The translations under genes were made by a program, and so were the position numbers. From assembly GCA_005798825.1 (NCBI GenBank), contig SYIL01000006.1:1-64000 (forward strand): a stretch of DNA of 64,000 nucleotides. Reading direction: 5' to 3'. The notes beneath the pieces are model-generated. The model searched no databases. It saw only the letters and a program-made list of their open reading frames with translations, and had not been told where the DNA came from. Positions 34,751 through 44,689 of this stretch are shown one piece after another. The stretch's first letter is position 1. Each line of letters opens with the position of its first letter. This DNA is from Bacteroidota bacterium (GTDB lineage Bacteria > Bacteroidota > Bacteroidia > NS11-12g > UBA955).

Positions 34751-35959
34751 TTAGAGATTTAACACATGAACTTCTACCAAATCGCCTGTTTCAACCCATT
34801 CGGTGTCTGATGGAATTACAACCAAACAGTTGGCTACAGAGAAAGAACCCAAGCGAAACGATTCTTGCCCTCCCAATAATCGAACCCCCTGACCATCAAA
34901 TTTCCCCTTTAAAAAATGGGTGAACGATCCTATTTTTTTATACTTGCCAATCAACGGCAGTTGTTTGCTTTCCAATTCAATTTTTCGACCTGTTAAACCC
35001 TGTAAAGCCAACAATACATACTCGTAAAAACATGTAAGTACCGAAGCGGGGTTCCCAGGTAAACCAAATACCAAACTATTTTTTGGGGTAATGCCAAAAA
35101 AAATGGGCTTGCCAGGTTTTTGCTGAATCGTATGAAATACAGTTGAAACACCGACAATATTGGCCGCCCTTATTACAAAATCATAGTCGCCAACACTTAC
35201 ACCACCGGTTAACAATACCAGATTGTTTTCACCAATGGCAATGTCCATAGCCTCGCTTAGAATGGCCAAATCATCTGTGGCGTAATACATTTTCACTTTA
35301 GAAAATCCTGCTTGTAATAAGGCTGCCTGCAAAAGCAATGTGTTTGATTCATAAACTTGCCCATGCATCAATGGTTTTCCGGCTTGAATAAGTTCATCAC
35401 CTGTTATAATTATTCCGATATTGGGATTGGCCACCACCAACACGCTTGTCAATCCAAGACTTGCCAAAAAACCAATTCCTGCGGCCGTTACTGTTACGGA
35501 TTTAGCCAGGGCCAAATCTCCTATTGCAATCTCGGATCCCACCAAACGAACATTTCGACCCGCGACCAAGCTTGTATCCTCCACAAATAAAAACCCATTT
35601 TCTATCCGCGCTTTTTCTTGCATAAGAACCGTATCTAATCCCTCAGGAACAGGAGCTCCAGTAAATATACGTACCGATTGGTATGGGGAGTTTTTCTGAA
35701 AAACATCCGTTGATCCAGCGGCCACTTCTCCAATCAATTCCAATTTACCGGCTTCACAATAAGAATCAAAATTAAAGGCATATCCATCCATTGCCGATTG
35801 GGCAAATCCAGGGATAGAGATGGGCGCAAATATATCTTCAGCCAATACCCTACCCAATGACTCTAATAAAGAAACTCGCTCCGTTCCCAACAATTCGGAT
35901 CGCTCAGCAATCCAAATTTTCGCTTGATCAACTGAAATCATTTCCCTTTTAGCTGTCAT
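34751..35959 (-). CDS. moeA: Molybdopterin molybdenumtransferase MoeA
   Basis: Encodes 402 residues, the usual length. MoeA inserts molybdate into adenylylated molybdopterin. Visible motifs are PGFAQSAMDGYAF near residue 55, IFTGAPVPEGLDTVLMQE, GIIITGDEL, LLTGGVSVGDYDF and the FGLPGNPASVLTCFYEYV segment. It follows moaA by 41 nt and precedes the TauE-like gene by 2 nt. Confidence 0.95.
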   Translation of the reverse strand: MTAKREMISVDQAKIWIAERSELLGTERVSLLESLGRVLAEDIFAPISIPGFAQSAMDGYAFNFDSYCEAGKLELIGEVAAGSTDVFQKNSPYQSVRIFTGAPVPEGLDTVLMQEKARIENGFLFVEDTSLVAGRNVRLVGSEIAIGDLALAKSVTVTAAGIGFLASLGLTSVLVVANPNIGIIITGDELIQAGKPLMHGQVYESNTLLLQAALLQAGFSKVKMYYATDDLAILSEAMDIAIGENNLVLLTGGVSVGDYDFVIRAANIVGVSTVFHTIQQKPGKPIFFGITPKNSLVFGLPGNPASVLTCFYEYVLLALQGLTGRKIELESKQLPLIGKYKKIGSFTHFLKGKFDGQGVRLLGGQESFRLGSFSVANCLVVIPSDTEWVETGDLVEVHVLNL

Positions 35960-36000
35960 TTTACATTGTATTATTCGTGTCTTTTTGTAGAATAAAAATT

Positions 36001-36981
36001 TTATCCTCCTATCGAAATCATACTGCGATTGACCACTTGATTGGCGTCCACAAGGATTTCATCAGGGGCAAACTGAGCACCCAAGGCCTCGGCTTTATCG
36101 ACCACAGTTTGCAAGATTAAGGGTCGGATATCCTCACCCCTACGGTAGGCACCCAAAAGATCAGTTTCTCCTTTTGAAAATAAACAATTTTTCATTTTCC
36201 CGTCAGCTGTTAAACGCAAACGATTGCAATCGGAACAAAAGGGTGAACTCATTGTGCTGATAACAGCAAAGGTTCCCATAAAACCTTGAACCCGATATTT
36301 TTTGACAGTCTCGTGGGGAAATCGGGCCAAAGACTCTATTGTGTATTGTGAGCCGACCAATGCCAAGATCTCTTGCCAGGTAACAAGTTTCTCTCTTTTC
36401 CAATGATTGCCTTCAAATGGCATAAACTCTATGAAACGGACATGAATCGGCTTAAACGATGTCCAGCGAACAAAATCTAGAATCTCTTTATCATTCACTC
36501 CTCGCATCACGACAACGTTTATCTTTACCTTAAATCCCCGATTCAACAACAATTCAATATTTCGGTATACCTGGTCAAACAAATCGCGTTTCGTCAGTAA
36601 AAAAAATGTATCCTTAATCAGGGTATCCAAACTAACATTGATCGATTTGACTTCGAGTTCATCCAATAAGTCTATGAATTCATGAATACGCGAAGCATTC
36701 GTTGTCAAAGTTAAAAAAATGGGCAGGGCCGAGAGTCTCCTGATAATTTCACCCGCGTCTTTACGCACCAAGGGTTCACCACCAGTGAGACGAATTTTAT
36801 CGACCCCAGCGGCAACAAACACTTTGGCGATAGCTTCAATTTCATCTACTTGCATTAAACGGTTTGCAGGTGTAAAATTATAATCCTCCTCGGGCATGCA
36901 ATAATTACAGCGGAGATTACAATTGTCGGTAAGCGAAATACGCAAATAATTGTGCTTTCGATTGAATTTGTCTACCAACAT
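36001..36981 (-). CDS. moaA: GTP 3',8-cyclase MoaA
   Basis: Encodes 326 residues. This radical-SAM enzyme starts cofactor synthesis from GTP. The N-terminal cluster cysteines are 21, 25 and 28 (DNCNLRCNYCMP), the C-terminal cluster cysteines are 249, 252 and 266, and the protein ends in Gly-Gly as MoaA requires for activity. It is the promoter-proximal gene of the operon. No exact -7 box is seen upstream, and no structure resembling a Moco riboswitch was recognised in the 187-bp upstream gap. Confidence 0.96.
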   Translation of the reverse strand: MLVDKFNRKHNYLRISLTDNCNLRCNYCMPEEDYNFTPANRLMQVDEIEAIAKVFVAAGVDKIRLTGGEPLVRKDAGEIIRRLSALPIFLTLTTNASRIHEFIDLLDELEVKSINVSLDTLIKDTFFLLTKRDLFDQVYRNIELLLNRGFKVKINVVVMRGVNDKEILDFVRWTSFKPIHVRFIEFMPFEGNHWKREKLVTWQEILALVGSQYTIESLARFPHETVKKYRVQGFMGTFAVISTMSSPFCSDCNRLRLTADGKMKNCLFSKGETDLLGAYRRGEDIRPLILQTVVDKAEALGAQFAPDEILVDANQVVNRSMISIGG

Positions 36982-37146
36982 AACTTAAATGAATACATAT
37001 CCCAAAAAAAGAATTATTGGCTACGAAAATACTCCCTAGGAATCCAAATATTCTATGATTTATTTTGGTGCTAAACAAAGTTTTTGTTTAAGCTATGCTG
37101 ATTCGTTCGATGTCAGAGATTACGCTGTGTGCGAAACCCGATCGAT

Positions 37147-37162
37147 GAAGCCCAGAGGCTTC
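37147..37162 (-). terminator. Hairpin downstream of the lipoprotein gene at 37169
   Basis: GAAGCC and GGCTTC pair around a 4-nt loop, 7 nt past the stop codon on the minus strand. There is no strong T-run on that strand, so termination is only plausible. The hairpin also lies upstream of moaA. Confidence 0.35.
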
Positions 37163-37168
37163 CTCTTT

Positions 37169-37726
37169 TCACTGCGCTTTGTCACTGCGCTTTGTCACTG
37201 AATCAGACACTAATGAATTGTTTTTATTGCGATTGAGACAATAATTCATTTGTTCCTCTGGCGATATAATACCTAAATTGAGCATTTCGATCATCACAAT
37301 GGCCTGATTCCCTATTTCTGTATCCGAAAATTCACTGGCCAAGCGTTTATAATAGATCAAGGCATTCGCATAAGCCCCCCCTTGCTCGAAATTGTGCGCC
37401 GCAACCAACATCATTTCCATGAGAAGCTTTCCGGTGGGCTTATATTGTTGCAAATAAAATTCCGAATACTCGGCTGTTTTGAGGGCCAAGCCTTGCCTTT
37501 CGGCCAATTTTGTTGATACATACACAAAGTCGGAACTGTGTTTATACTTAGGGTAATCTTTGGCAAAGGCCATCAGTATACTGCAAGCCGAATCGGGAAT
37601 TTTTTCAAACTGGATATGGGGGATAATAAGTGTTTCATAAGCCTCAACTTTTTGAAATGCCGTATCGAAATCAGACCGACAAGCAACACCCAGGCAAAGA
37701 ATCCAAAACAATTGCGTTATTTTCAT
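37169..37726 (-). CDS. Lipoprotein with TPR-like helices
   Basis: Encodes 185 residues from ATG 37726, which gives a lipoprotein signal (KITQLFWILCLGVAC) and avoids running into divergent parE. The mature part is helical with TPR-like spacing (LMAFAKDYPKYKHSSDFVYVST, MLVAAHNFEQGGAYANALIYYKRLASEF), as in envelope scaffold lipoproteins. The last residues are encoded by a 13-bp duplication (about 37169-37195). The function is unknown. A near-match -7 box (TATTTTCG) precedes the ATG. Confidence 0.75.
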   Translation of the reverse strand: MKITQLFWILCLGVACRSDFDTAFQKVEAYETLIIPHIQFEKIPDSACSILMAFAKDYPKYKHSSDFVYVSTKLAERQGLALKTAEYSEFYLQQYKPTGKLLMEMMLVAAHNFEQGGAYANALIYYKRLASEFSDTEIGNQAIVMIEMLNLGIISPEEQMNYCLNRNKNNSLVSDSVTKRSDKAQ

Positions 37727-37798
37727 GGTGCGAAAATAACCTTCGGATGTTAAAAACTCGGCGATGCCCATTGAAATACAAATATTAATATTGCAAAG

Positions 37799-39688
37799 AT
37801 GAGTAATGTGGGAAGATATACCGAAGATGAAATAAAAAGTCTTGATTGGAAAGAGCATATTCGATTGCGTCCAGGGATGTATATCGGGAAATTGGGTGAT
37901 GGTACTGCCGCAGATGATGGAATTTATGTTTTGGTAAAAGAAATCATCGACAATAGTATTGACGAACATGTCATGGGATTTGGCAAAAGGATTGACATAC
38001 AAATCGATGATAGTCGGGTTAGCGTGCGCGATTTTGGCAGAGGTATCCCTTTGGGAAAAGTCATTGACTGTGTTTCAAAAATTAATACGGGCGGAAAATA
38101 TGATTCCAAAGCGTTTCAGAAATCTGTGGGATTAAACGGTGTGGGCACCAAAACTGTAAACGCATTGAGCAACCATTTTTCCGTTAAAAGTTTTCGGGAT
38201 GGCAAAAGCAAACACGCACTATTTCAAAAAGGAGAACTGCTTGAGGATTTCCCATTGTCAGACTCCCAAGAAGCGAATGGAACTGAGATGGTTTTTGAAC
38301 CTGATGTAAGCATATTTAAAAATTACCGGTACATCAGTGAATTTTTGCGTGAGCAAATAAAAAACTATACTTATCTCAATAGCAATCTTACCATAAAATA
38401 CAATGGCGAAAATTATGCCTCTCGTCGTGGATTACTCGATCTGCTCGAACAAAAAGTAAGTTCCGAAGCTGCCCTTTACCCTGTTATTCATATTAAAAAC
38501 CATGACATTGAATTGGCTTTTACCCATACAGAATCATACGGTGAAGAATATTATTCATTTGTGAATGGACAGTATACAACACAAGGTGGAACCCACTTAG
38601 TAGCATTCCGAGAAGCCATTGTTAAAACAATTCGTGATTTTTATAAAAAGGAGTTCGATGCATCTGACATCCGCGGATCCATAACGGCTGCGATTAGTAT
38701 GCGCATCGTAGAGCCAGTATTTGAAAGCCAAACCAAAACCAAGTTGGGCAGTGCAGACATGGGACCAGAAGGACCCTCAATCAAGACCGCCTCGATGGAC
38801 TTTGTGAAAAAGGGAGTTGATGATTACCTGCATAAAAATCCCGTTACTGCCGAAGCACTCCTCAAAAAAATTCTTCAAAACGAGCGGGAAAGAAAAGATA
38901 TGGCCGGGGTGCAAAAATTGGCAAAAGAAAGAGCCAAACGTGCCAACTTGCACAACAAAAAATTGCGTGATTGCAAAACCCACCTTACAGACACCAAAGC
39001 AGACAATCGATTTGAAACAACCCTTTTTATAACCGAGGGGGATAGTGCAAGTGGCTCGATAACCAAGAGTCGAAATCCAAATTTACAAGCCGTGTTTAGT
39101 TTGCGTGGGAAGCCCTTAAATTGTTATGGGCTGAAGAAAAAAATTGTGTACGAAAACGAAGAATTTAATTTGCTCCAACACGCACTCAATATCGAAGATG
39201 GTCTCGAAAATTTGCGTTATAACCGCATCGTCATTGCCACAGATGCCGACGTGGATGGCATGCATATTCGATTGCTACTAATGACATTCTTTTTGCAGTT
39301 TTTTCATGATTTAGTGCGAAATGGCCACCTGTATATTTTACAAACCCCTTTGTTTCGTGTACGCAATAAAAAAGAAACCATTTATTGCTATTCGGAAGAA
39401 GCACGAAAAAACGCCATCGCCAAATTGGGCAACAAACCCGAAATAACACGCTTCAAAGGACTGGGAGAAATTAGTCCTGATGAATTTGGCGGTTTTATTG
39501 GTCCTGATATTCGAATAGAACCTGTCATCCTGAGCCAAGAAGCCAATATTGAAAAACTCCTAAATTATTATATGGGAAAAAACACCCCAGAACGACAAGA
39601 GTTTATCATCGACAATTTGATTGTGGAAAAGGAGAATGAACCGCTGGTCGAGAAACTGGATGCCGAGGAAGTGGAGGCAATCAAATAG
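37799..39688 (+). CDS. parE: DNA topoisomerase IV subunit B
   Basis: Encodes 629 residues. The GHKL ATPase domain shows [20 protein letters not shown] and [13 protein letters not shown]. The TOPRIM domain shows the catalytic Glu in [11 protein letters not shown] and DADVDGMHI. The length and the absence of a large insertion in the C-terminal region fit ParE of Bacteroidota better than GyrB. Its partner subunit is 25 kb away on the other strand (9577-12369). The next gene starts 8 nt after its stop. Confidence 0.93.
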   Translation: MSNVGRYTEDEIKSLDWKEHIRLRPGMYIGKLGDGTAADDGIYVLVKEIIDNSIDEHVMGFGKRIDIQIDDSRVSVRDFGRGIPLGKVIDCVSKINTGGKYDSKAFQKSVGLNGVGTKTVNALSNHFSVKSFRDGKSKHALFQKGELLEDFPLSDSQEANGTEMVFEPDVSIFKNYRYISEFLREQIKNYTYLNSNLTIKYNGENYASRRGLLDLLEQKVSSEAALYPVIHIKNHDIELAFTHTESYGEEYYSFVNGQYTTQGGTHLVAFREAIVKTIRDFYKKEFDASDIRGSITAAISMRIVEPVFESQTKTKLGSADMGPEGPSIKTASMDFVKKGVDDYLHKNPVTAEALLKKILQNERERKDMAGVQKLAKERAKRANLHNKKLRDCKTHLTDTKADNRFETTLFITEGDSASGSITKSRNPNLQAVFSLRGKPLNCYGLKKKIVYENEEFNLLQHALNIEDGLENLRYNRIVIATDADVDGMHIRLLLMTFFLQFFHDLVRNGHLYILQTPLFRVRNKKETIYCYSEEARKNAIAKLGNKPEITRFKGLGEISPDEFGGFIGPDIRIEPVILSQEANIEKLLNYYMGKNTPERQEFIIDNLIVEKENEPLVEKLDAEEVEAIK

Positions 39689-39696
39689 AAGTAACT

Positions 39697-41139
39697 ATGC
39701 CGGTTCTTTTTCAAAGCCACCGTACATTAACATGGATTGGTTCAAGCCGCGAAGGCTATCTCTGGCCTGTTTATCTTATATGTGTTTTTATCCTTGGCCC
39801 TGAGCGTTGGATGCATACTGACAGCGCTTACACCCTATTTCGAATTTTAAATCATCAAAGTCTTTTTTACGATCGATGGGCCTGTGAATTGCTGGTTTGG
39901 CCAGGACAAATACTCGCCTATTGGGGAGCACCAATTAATTGGGTAATGCAATCACTCAATTTATGCCTACCCCTGATGATGTGGGGAGCTTGGTTGCTAT
40001 TTCCCAATTCAACCCACAGATGGCTATATTTTGCCATGGCATTTTTGGGTGGTTCAGAAGCTTTTTTTATTGGTTATAGCGAAATAGGTCTCAGTACATG
40101 GGCTTTCATTACCGCAATCCAGTGCTTATCAATGAATCTTAAAAAAAATTGGATCGCTTTGCCAACATTGCTTTTAATCATGCTAAATGCACATCCTGCA
40201 GCTTGGATTTATGTTCCGTTTTTAGCACTCTTTACAGCCATTTTGTTCCCCGGTAAGAAAGCCTTTATCACCCTGAGTGTATGCCTTGTCTTGGGATTGC
40301 TTAAATGGATATTTGTTGAGACCAATTCATACGATACAGGGTTAATCGCTCACTTTCGGGATAGCCTTGACATACATACTATTACAAATTCTTTCAGCTT
40401 TCATCACATTCAAAGTGCTGCCTATTTCTTTATTCCACATGCCACATTAATAGCCTGTTTTTGCGTTTCAATTTTCAAACCCTGGCGATGGCAATTCACA
40501 GCCTTCACACTGGCTTTTTATTCAGCCCTGATTGCAAGTGTAATCGTTTATTCCGATGGCGATGCTACAATTAATATGGAGAAATTCTTTTACCCTGTTT
40601 CAATTCTGGGAATCCTTTCTCTTGCATTCTATTCCAGTCTTTCTAATTCAGCCAAATATGGGACGACATTTTCAAAAGACAAGGCAATTCGTTTCAATTA
40701 CACAAACAAAATAATCAACTTTATTCCATGGTTTATTGCATTGTGTTTTATGATTAACCTTCAATATCCGCTCGCTTTGTATCAAAATAGACTGCTGCAG
40801 CTAGAGAAAATAACCCGTCAAATGAAAAACAATAAAGAGATACAGGCCGACGAGTTCCTTCAAAAAAAACTAATTGGAAGTACCTGGGCCATTCCATATG
40901 AAACTGCATTGACTTCAACAAGAATGAATCTTTCCAGCACGCATACCATTAAAAACGAAAATTTTGCCACTATTTTAGATCCTGAAAAAATGAAGGAAAT
41001 GCAAATACGCATTGGAGACTCCTTGTTTTTAGGGGCTGTTTTTGAGTTGCCCCAATCCATACAAGCTATCAATTCCCAATATTTTTATTTCCCAGCAAAA
41101 TCTTGTTACCAAGTCATTTACCAAAATTTACCTCCATGA
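39697..41139 (+). CDS. Multi-pass membrane protein, unknown function
   Basis: Encodes 480 residues with about ten to eleven membrane segments between residues 15 and 350, then a soluble C-terminal domain of about 120 residues. Early residues include HTDSAYTLFRILNHQSLFYDRW; an acidic residue in a first loop followed by many membrane spans recalls GT-C glycosyltransferases, but no diagnostic motif is seen. It begins 8 nt after parE, so the two are likely co-transcribed, with no obvious functional link. The stop codon lies inside the first unit of a 21-bp tandem repeat. Confidence 0.75.
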   Translation: MPVLFQSHRTLTWIGSSREGYLWPVYLICVFILGPERWMHTDSAYTLFRILNHQSLFYDRWACELLVWPGQILAYWGAPINWVMQSLNLCLPLMMWGAWLLFPNSTHRWLYFAMAFLGGSEAFFIGYSEIGLSTWAFITAIQCLSMNLKKNWIALPTLLLIMLNAHPAAWIYVPFLALFTAILFPGKKAFITLSVCLVLGLLKWIFVETNSYDTGLIAHFRDSLDIHTITNSFSFHHIQSAAYFFIPHATLIACFCVSIFKPWRWQFTAFTLAFYSALIASVIVYSDGDATINMEKFFYPVSILGILSLAFYSSLSNSAKYGTTFSKDKAIRFNYTNKIINFIPWFIALCFMINLQYPLALYQNRLLQLEKITRQMKNNKEIQADEFLQKKLIGSTWAIPYETALTSTRMNLSSTHTIKNENFATILDPEKMKEMQIRIGDSLFLGAVFELPQSIQAINSQYFYFPAKSCYQVIYQNLPP

Positions 41140-41215
41140 GAACCCATACAGACTCCATGAGAACCCATACAGACTCCATGAGAACCCATACAGACTTCAT
41201 GAGTACCCATACAGA
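41132..41215. repeat. Four-copy 21-bp tandem repeat at a gene 3' end
   Basis: Four consecutive 21-bp units (41132-41152, 41153-41173, 41174-41194, 41195-41215). The first three are identical, and the fourth has two substitutions. The stop codon of the membrane protein (41137-41139) is in unit 1, and every unit carries a TGA in that frame, so repeat number does not alter the protein. It lies in the gap converging on ahcY. Confidence 0.92.
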
Positions 41216-41300
41216 CTCCCAAATCCACTCACACTAGATCAATTGAACCAGAGCCGGCATTAACCACCCCCAGCAATTGATTAGTAAATCGGAAATACAA

Positions 41301-42599
41301 TCAATAACGGTAGGAATCCTTTTTAAAAGGACCATTCACGGATACTCCAATATAATCGGCTTGCTCTTGTGTAAGGGTAGTTAGTTCAGCACCAATATGC
41401 GCTAAATGCAAACTTGCTACCTTCTCGTCGAGGTGCTTTGGCAACACATATACTTCGTTTTTGTAGCTCGCATGATTATTCCACAATTCTAATTGCGCCA
41501 ATGTTTGGTTGGTAAAACTGTTGCTCATCACAAAACTGGGATGCCCCATTGCACAACCCAAGTTTACCAAACGACCTTCAGCCAACACGATGATTTCGTT
41601 GCCTTTCATGTTGTAAACGTCCACTTGTGGTTTGATGGTGTATTTGGTATGACCATATTTTTCATTTAGCCAGGATATGTCAATCTCGTTATCAAAATGA
41701 CCAATATTACACACAATGGTTTTGTCTTTCATTGATTCAAAATGCTTTGAAGTGATGATATTACAATTCCCTGTTGCAGTTACGACGATATTGGCCAAAG
41801 GAATGGCTTTGTCTATTTGAACAACATGATAGCCATCCATTGCAGCTTGTAAAGCACAAATGGGATCAATTTCTGTAACCATTACCCGCGCACCGGCACC
41901 ACGCAGAGAATCGGCAGAACCCTTTCCTACGTCTCCGTACCCACATACCACAGCCACTTTACCAGCCATCATAATATCGGTTGCGCGTCGAATTGCATCT
42001 ACCAGACTTTCTTTGCAACCATATTTATTGTCGAATTTGCTTTTTGTTACGCTGTCATTCACATTGATTGCAGGAATGTGCAAGGTTCCTTTTGCCATAC
42101 GTTCGTATAAACGGTGAACGCCGGTCGTTGTTTCTTCGCTCAATCCTTTGATGCCTTCAATTAAGGCTGGATAATGGTCAAAAACCATGTTGGTTAGATC
42201 GCCACCATCGTCTAAGATCATATTCAGGGGTTTGCGGTCTTCTCCAAAGTATAAGGTTTGTTCGATACACCAATCAAATTCTTCGTTGGTTTGTCCTTTC
42301 CAAGCATAGACAGGTGTACCTGCAGCCGCTATTGCAGCTGCAGCATGGTCTTGTGTAGAAAAAATATTGCAAGAACTCCAGGTAACATCTGCTCCTAAAT
42401 CAACCAAAGTTTCAATCAAAACAGCTGTTTGAATTGTCATGTGCAAACAACCGGCAATGCGGGCACCCGCCAGAGGATTTTTGCCCTTAAATTCTGCGCG
42501 AAGAGCCATCAAACCGGGCATCTCTGCTTCGGCCATTTTGATTTCTTTTCTACCCCATTCGGCAAGTGAAATATCTTTTACTTTATAAGGAATGTACAT
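41301..42599 (-). CDS. ahcY: Adenosylhomocysteinase
   Basis: Encodes 432 residues. It hydrolyses S-adenosylhomocysteine to adenosine and homocysteine, which keeps methyltransferases running. Visible are the N-terminal substrate region ([16 protein letters not shown]), the NAD+ motif [22 protein letters not shown] and the C-terminal NAD-contacting Lys-Tyr (KKDSYRY). An exact -7 box is 29 nt upstream. The gene appears monocistronic. Confidence 0.97.
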   Translation of the reverse strand: MYIPYKVKDISLAEWGRKEIKMAEAEMPGLMALRAEFKGKNPLAGARIAGCLHMTIQTAVLIETLVDLGADVTWSSCNIFSTQDHAAAAIAAAGTPVYAWKGQTNEEFDWCIEQTLYFGEDRKPLNMILDDGGDLTNMVFDHYPALIEGIKGLSEETTTGVHRLYERMAKGTLHIPAINVNDSVTKSKFDNKYGCKESLVDAIRRATDIMMAGKVAVVCGYGDVGKGSADSLRGAGARVMVTEIDPICALQAAMDGYHVVQIDKAIPLANIVVTATGNCNIITSKHFESMKDKTIVCNIGHFDNEIDISWLNEKYGHTKYTIKPQVDVYNMKGNEIIVLAEGRLVNLGCAMGHPSFVMSNSFTNQTLAQLELWNNHASYKNEVYVLPKHLDEKVASLHLAHIGAELTTLTQEQADYIGVSVNGPFKKDSYRY

Positions 42600-42627
42600 A
42601 TTGAGGTTTGATTTTAATTATTGGGTG

Positions 42628-42635
42628 CAAATTTA
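42628..42635 (-). promoter_or_regulatory. Bacteroidota -7 box for ahcY
   Basis: Minus-strand TAAATTTG is an exact match ending 29 nt before the ahcY ATG, giving a leader of about 22 nt. Confidence 0.6.
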
Positions 42636-43112
42636 CGAAACTTTCACACGATTCCGATTACACTGAATATCATTGGCCTATGTTTTTTACTTGCTTTGGT
42701 GAATACTTTTTTTTGGACCCATGTTGGTAGTATGGATGGCGATGCACCCACCTGAATCTAATTTTATGCAACCCTTCCGCTTTCAGAAGGAATTTGTCTT
42801 TGGGATTCTGGGTGTAGCGCGCAGATCCGATTGGACTGAAGATGGAATCCATCCCCCCGATTCGAGCTTAAAATCCGCAATTGCAATCCGATTTTTTGTG
42901 CGGAGACCCTGTTTTATGACGGACAGCACACGACCCAGCCGACAAAACCGCGAAAATAATAAGAAACCATATTGCGTGTGTAAAGGGTTTAAAACCCAGT
43001 GGAATGGGTTGGTGTGGAGAGGTCTTCTGGATCAAAGGATTCACTAAACACAAATATACATAGCACAATAACAATTCCGTCGATGCGTTGTTGTAAAATT
43101 GCAAACTGTTTC
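42636..43112. other. Intergenic stretch with two doubtful small ORFs
   Basis: About 480 bp. On the minus strand, a frame ending at 42868 contains a lipoprotein-like stretch (FLIIFAVLSAGSCAVRHK) but has no start codon close before it. A 60-codon frame, 42852-42670, starts at an ATG preceded by six Gs and is strongly basic. Neither resembles a protein I know. A near-match -7 box (TAAAATTG) for the DedA gene lies close to 43113. Confidence 0.4.
42670..42852 (-). CDS. Possible small basic protein (doubtful)
   Basis: A 60-codon frame with ATG preceded by a run of Gs. The product is rich in Lys, His, Arg and Tyr, and reads MDSIFSPIGSARYTQNPKDK at the start. It ends about 35 nt before the ahcY promoter. 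No family is recognised and it could be a chance frame; comparison with related genomes would decide. Confidence 0.2.
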   Translation of the reverse strand: MDSIFSPIGSARYTQNPKDKFLLKAEGLHKIRFRWVHRHPYYQHGSKKKYSPKQVKNIGQ

Positions 43113-43766
43113 ATGGTACTATTAACCCTACTCGATTTTGCCAAAGATTGGCTTTTACACCTGGATGAAAAATTGGTGTTTTTGGTTGCGGAATATAAAA
43201 ATTTCACATATATTATTTTATTTGCCATCATTTTTGTTGAAACAGGATTGGTGGTAATGCCCTTACTTCCGGGCGATTCATTGCTTTTCGCTGCTGGAAG
43301 TATCGCCGCCATGGACGGGAATCCACTAAATATAGCCATCCTTATTCCACTGTTGATTGTTGCCGCACTTCTCGGAGACAATACCAATTATTTTATCGGC
43401 TCTAAGATTGGCATAAAAATTTTCGACCTCAAATGGAAACTTCTGAAACGCGAATATCTCGAACGGACCGAAGCCTTTTTTATAAAACACGGAGGCTATA
43501 CACTCATTATGGCTCGCTTTGTTCCTATTGTGCGCACTTTTGCTCCCTTTGCTGCAGGGTTAGGCAAAATGAGCTATGGGAGGTTTTTGGGATATTGTGT
43601 TGCAGGTGCTGTATTTTGGGTAAGTAGTATCACTGGCTTGGGATATGTATTGGGTTCACAACCCTGGGTAAAATCTCATTTTGAGACTGTTGTCTTTCTC
43701 ATTATCGGGTTTTCACTATTGCCCATCGTTTTCAATGCAATCAAAACTAAATTTTTATCAAAATGA
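43113..43766 (+). CDS. DedA family membrane protein
   Basis: Encodes 217 residues from ATG 43113, chosen because the upstream extension to 42999 is not conserved-looking and DedA proteins start this way. The family signatures ETGLVVMPLLPGDSLLFAAG and FVPIVRTFAPFAAGLGKMSYGRF, with the conserved Arg residues, are present among about five membrane segments. DedA proteins are implicated in membrane homeostasis and lipid carrier (undecaprenyl phosphate) recycling. It overlaps aroE by 4 nt (ATGA). Confidence 0.92.
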   Translation: MVLLTLLDFAKDWLLHLDEKLVFLVAEYKNFTYIILFAIIFVETGLVVMPLLPGDSLLFAAGSIAAMDGNPLNIAILIPLLIVAALLGDNTNYFIGSKIGIKIFDLKWKLLKREYLERTEAFFIKHGGYTLIMARFVPIVRTFAPFAAGLGKMSYGRFLGYCVAGAVFWVSSITGLGYVLGSQPWVKSHFETVVFLIIGFSLLPIVFNAIKTKFLSK

Positions 43767-44614
43767 CTGTGTTTGGTTTGATAGGACACCCCATTTCTCA
43801 CTCAAAATCACCCCAGATTTATGAAAAAATTTTTTCATCCGAAAAAATAAATACCCTCGATTATCAACTTTTCGATCTGGCTGATTTGGCAGAATTACCT
43901 GCATTGCTCATTTCAAACCCAGCAATACAGGGCTTTAACGTAACACTCCCTTACAAAACTGAAATCATTAATTATTTAGATATTCTATCCCCTGAATCAA
44001 AATCAATCAACGCCGTAAATACGGTATTGGTCAAACGAAATCATTCCCCCATTGAATCAATTTCCCGAATACAAATACCCAAGAATGGCCGTAAACAAAA
44101 TCCTTTCAAACTTCTATCTAACAAAAATATATCCCTCCATGGTTACAATACAGATTCTATTGGCTTCGATCAAACCCTTACATCACTGATTGAAAGTACG
44201 CAAATCACACCAAGACACTGTATTATTTTGGGCAACGGAGGAAGTGCAAATGCGGTAAAATGGGTAATGCAAAAAAAAAAAATTCCCTGGACTGTCTTCG
44301 CCCGAACAACAAAAAATGGCGATATTCACATCCAAAATATGACAGCATTAGCAGACCACCCATTGATGCCAAAAACACTAGTGGTTCAAACCACACCGCT
44401 TGGAATGTATCCCAACGAAATGGAATGTATTCCATTCCCTTTTCATAAAATCAATCCTAGCCATATTGGCATCGATTTGATTTACAATCCCAAAGAGACA
44501 GAATTTATGAAACAATTTCACCACGCTGGTGGATGTATTGTGGGCGGAAATCAAATGCTGGAAGTACAAGCCTTGGCTAGTTGGAAATTATTCAAAACCC
44601 AACTTTTGGCTTAA
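43763..44614 (+). CDS. aroE: Shikimate dehydrogenase
   Basis: Encodes 283 residues. It reduces 3-dehydroshikimate with NADPH in aromatic amino acid synthesis. The substrate site is visible as SHSKSP (12-17), NVTLPYK with catalytic Lys65, NAVNTV and the Asp in GYNTDS. The nucleotide fold shows GNGGSANAV. An insertion of about 30 residues (about 95-125) separates NAVNTV from GYNTDS. A run of 12 adenines at 44271-44282 encodes Gln-Lys-Lys-Lys. It is translationally coupled to the DedA gene. Confidence 0.93.
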   Translation: MTVFGLIGHPISHSKSPQIYEKIFSSEKINTLDYQLFDLADLAELPALLISNPAIQGFNVTLPYKTEIINYLDILSPESKSINAVNTVLVKRNHSPIESISRIQIPKNGRKQNPFKLLSNKNISLHGYNTDSIGFDQTLTSLIESTQITPRHCIILGNGGSANAVKWVMQKKKIPWTVFARTTKNGDIHIQNMTALADHPLMPKTLVVQTTPLGMYPNEMECIPFPFHKINPSHIGIDLIYNPKETEFMKQFHHAGGCIVGGNQMLEVQALASWKLFKTQLLA

Positions 44615-44689
44615 AACAAGTGCATTAGACAATGATCAATAGCGGGTTTGAACCTAATTTCGTAAGCAATTGATGCCTAAGTCCAGGAA

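Noticed and set aside
36982..37168. Possible Moco riboswitch upstream of moaA
   Set aside because: The only stable hairpin (37147-37162) is short and better explained as the end of the neighbouring gene; no multi-stem aptamer pattern was recognised by eye. A covariance search would settle it.
37727..38002. N-terminal extension of the TPR-like lipoprotein
   Set aside because: It overlaps the start of divergent parE and lacks a signal sequence.
41238..41281. ATCAATTG/CAATTGAT inverted repeat as a terminator between the membrane protein and ahcY
   Set aside because: The stem is AT-rich with a 28-nt loop and no T-run; too weak to call.
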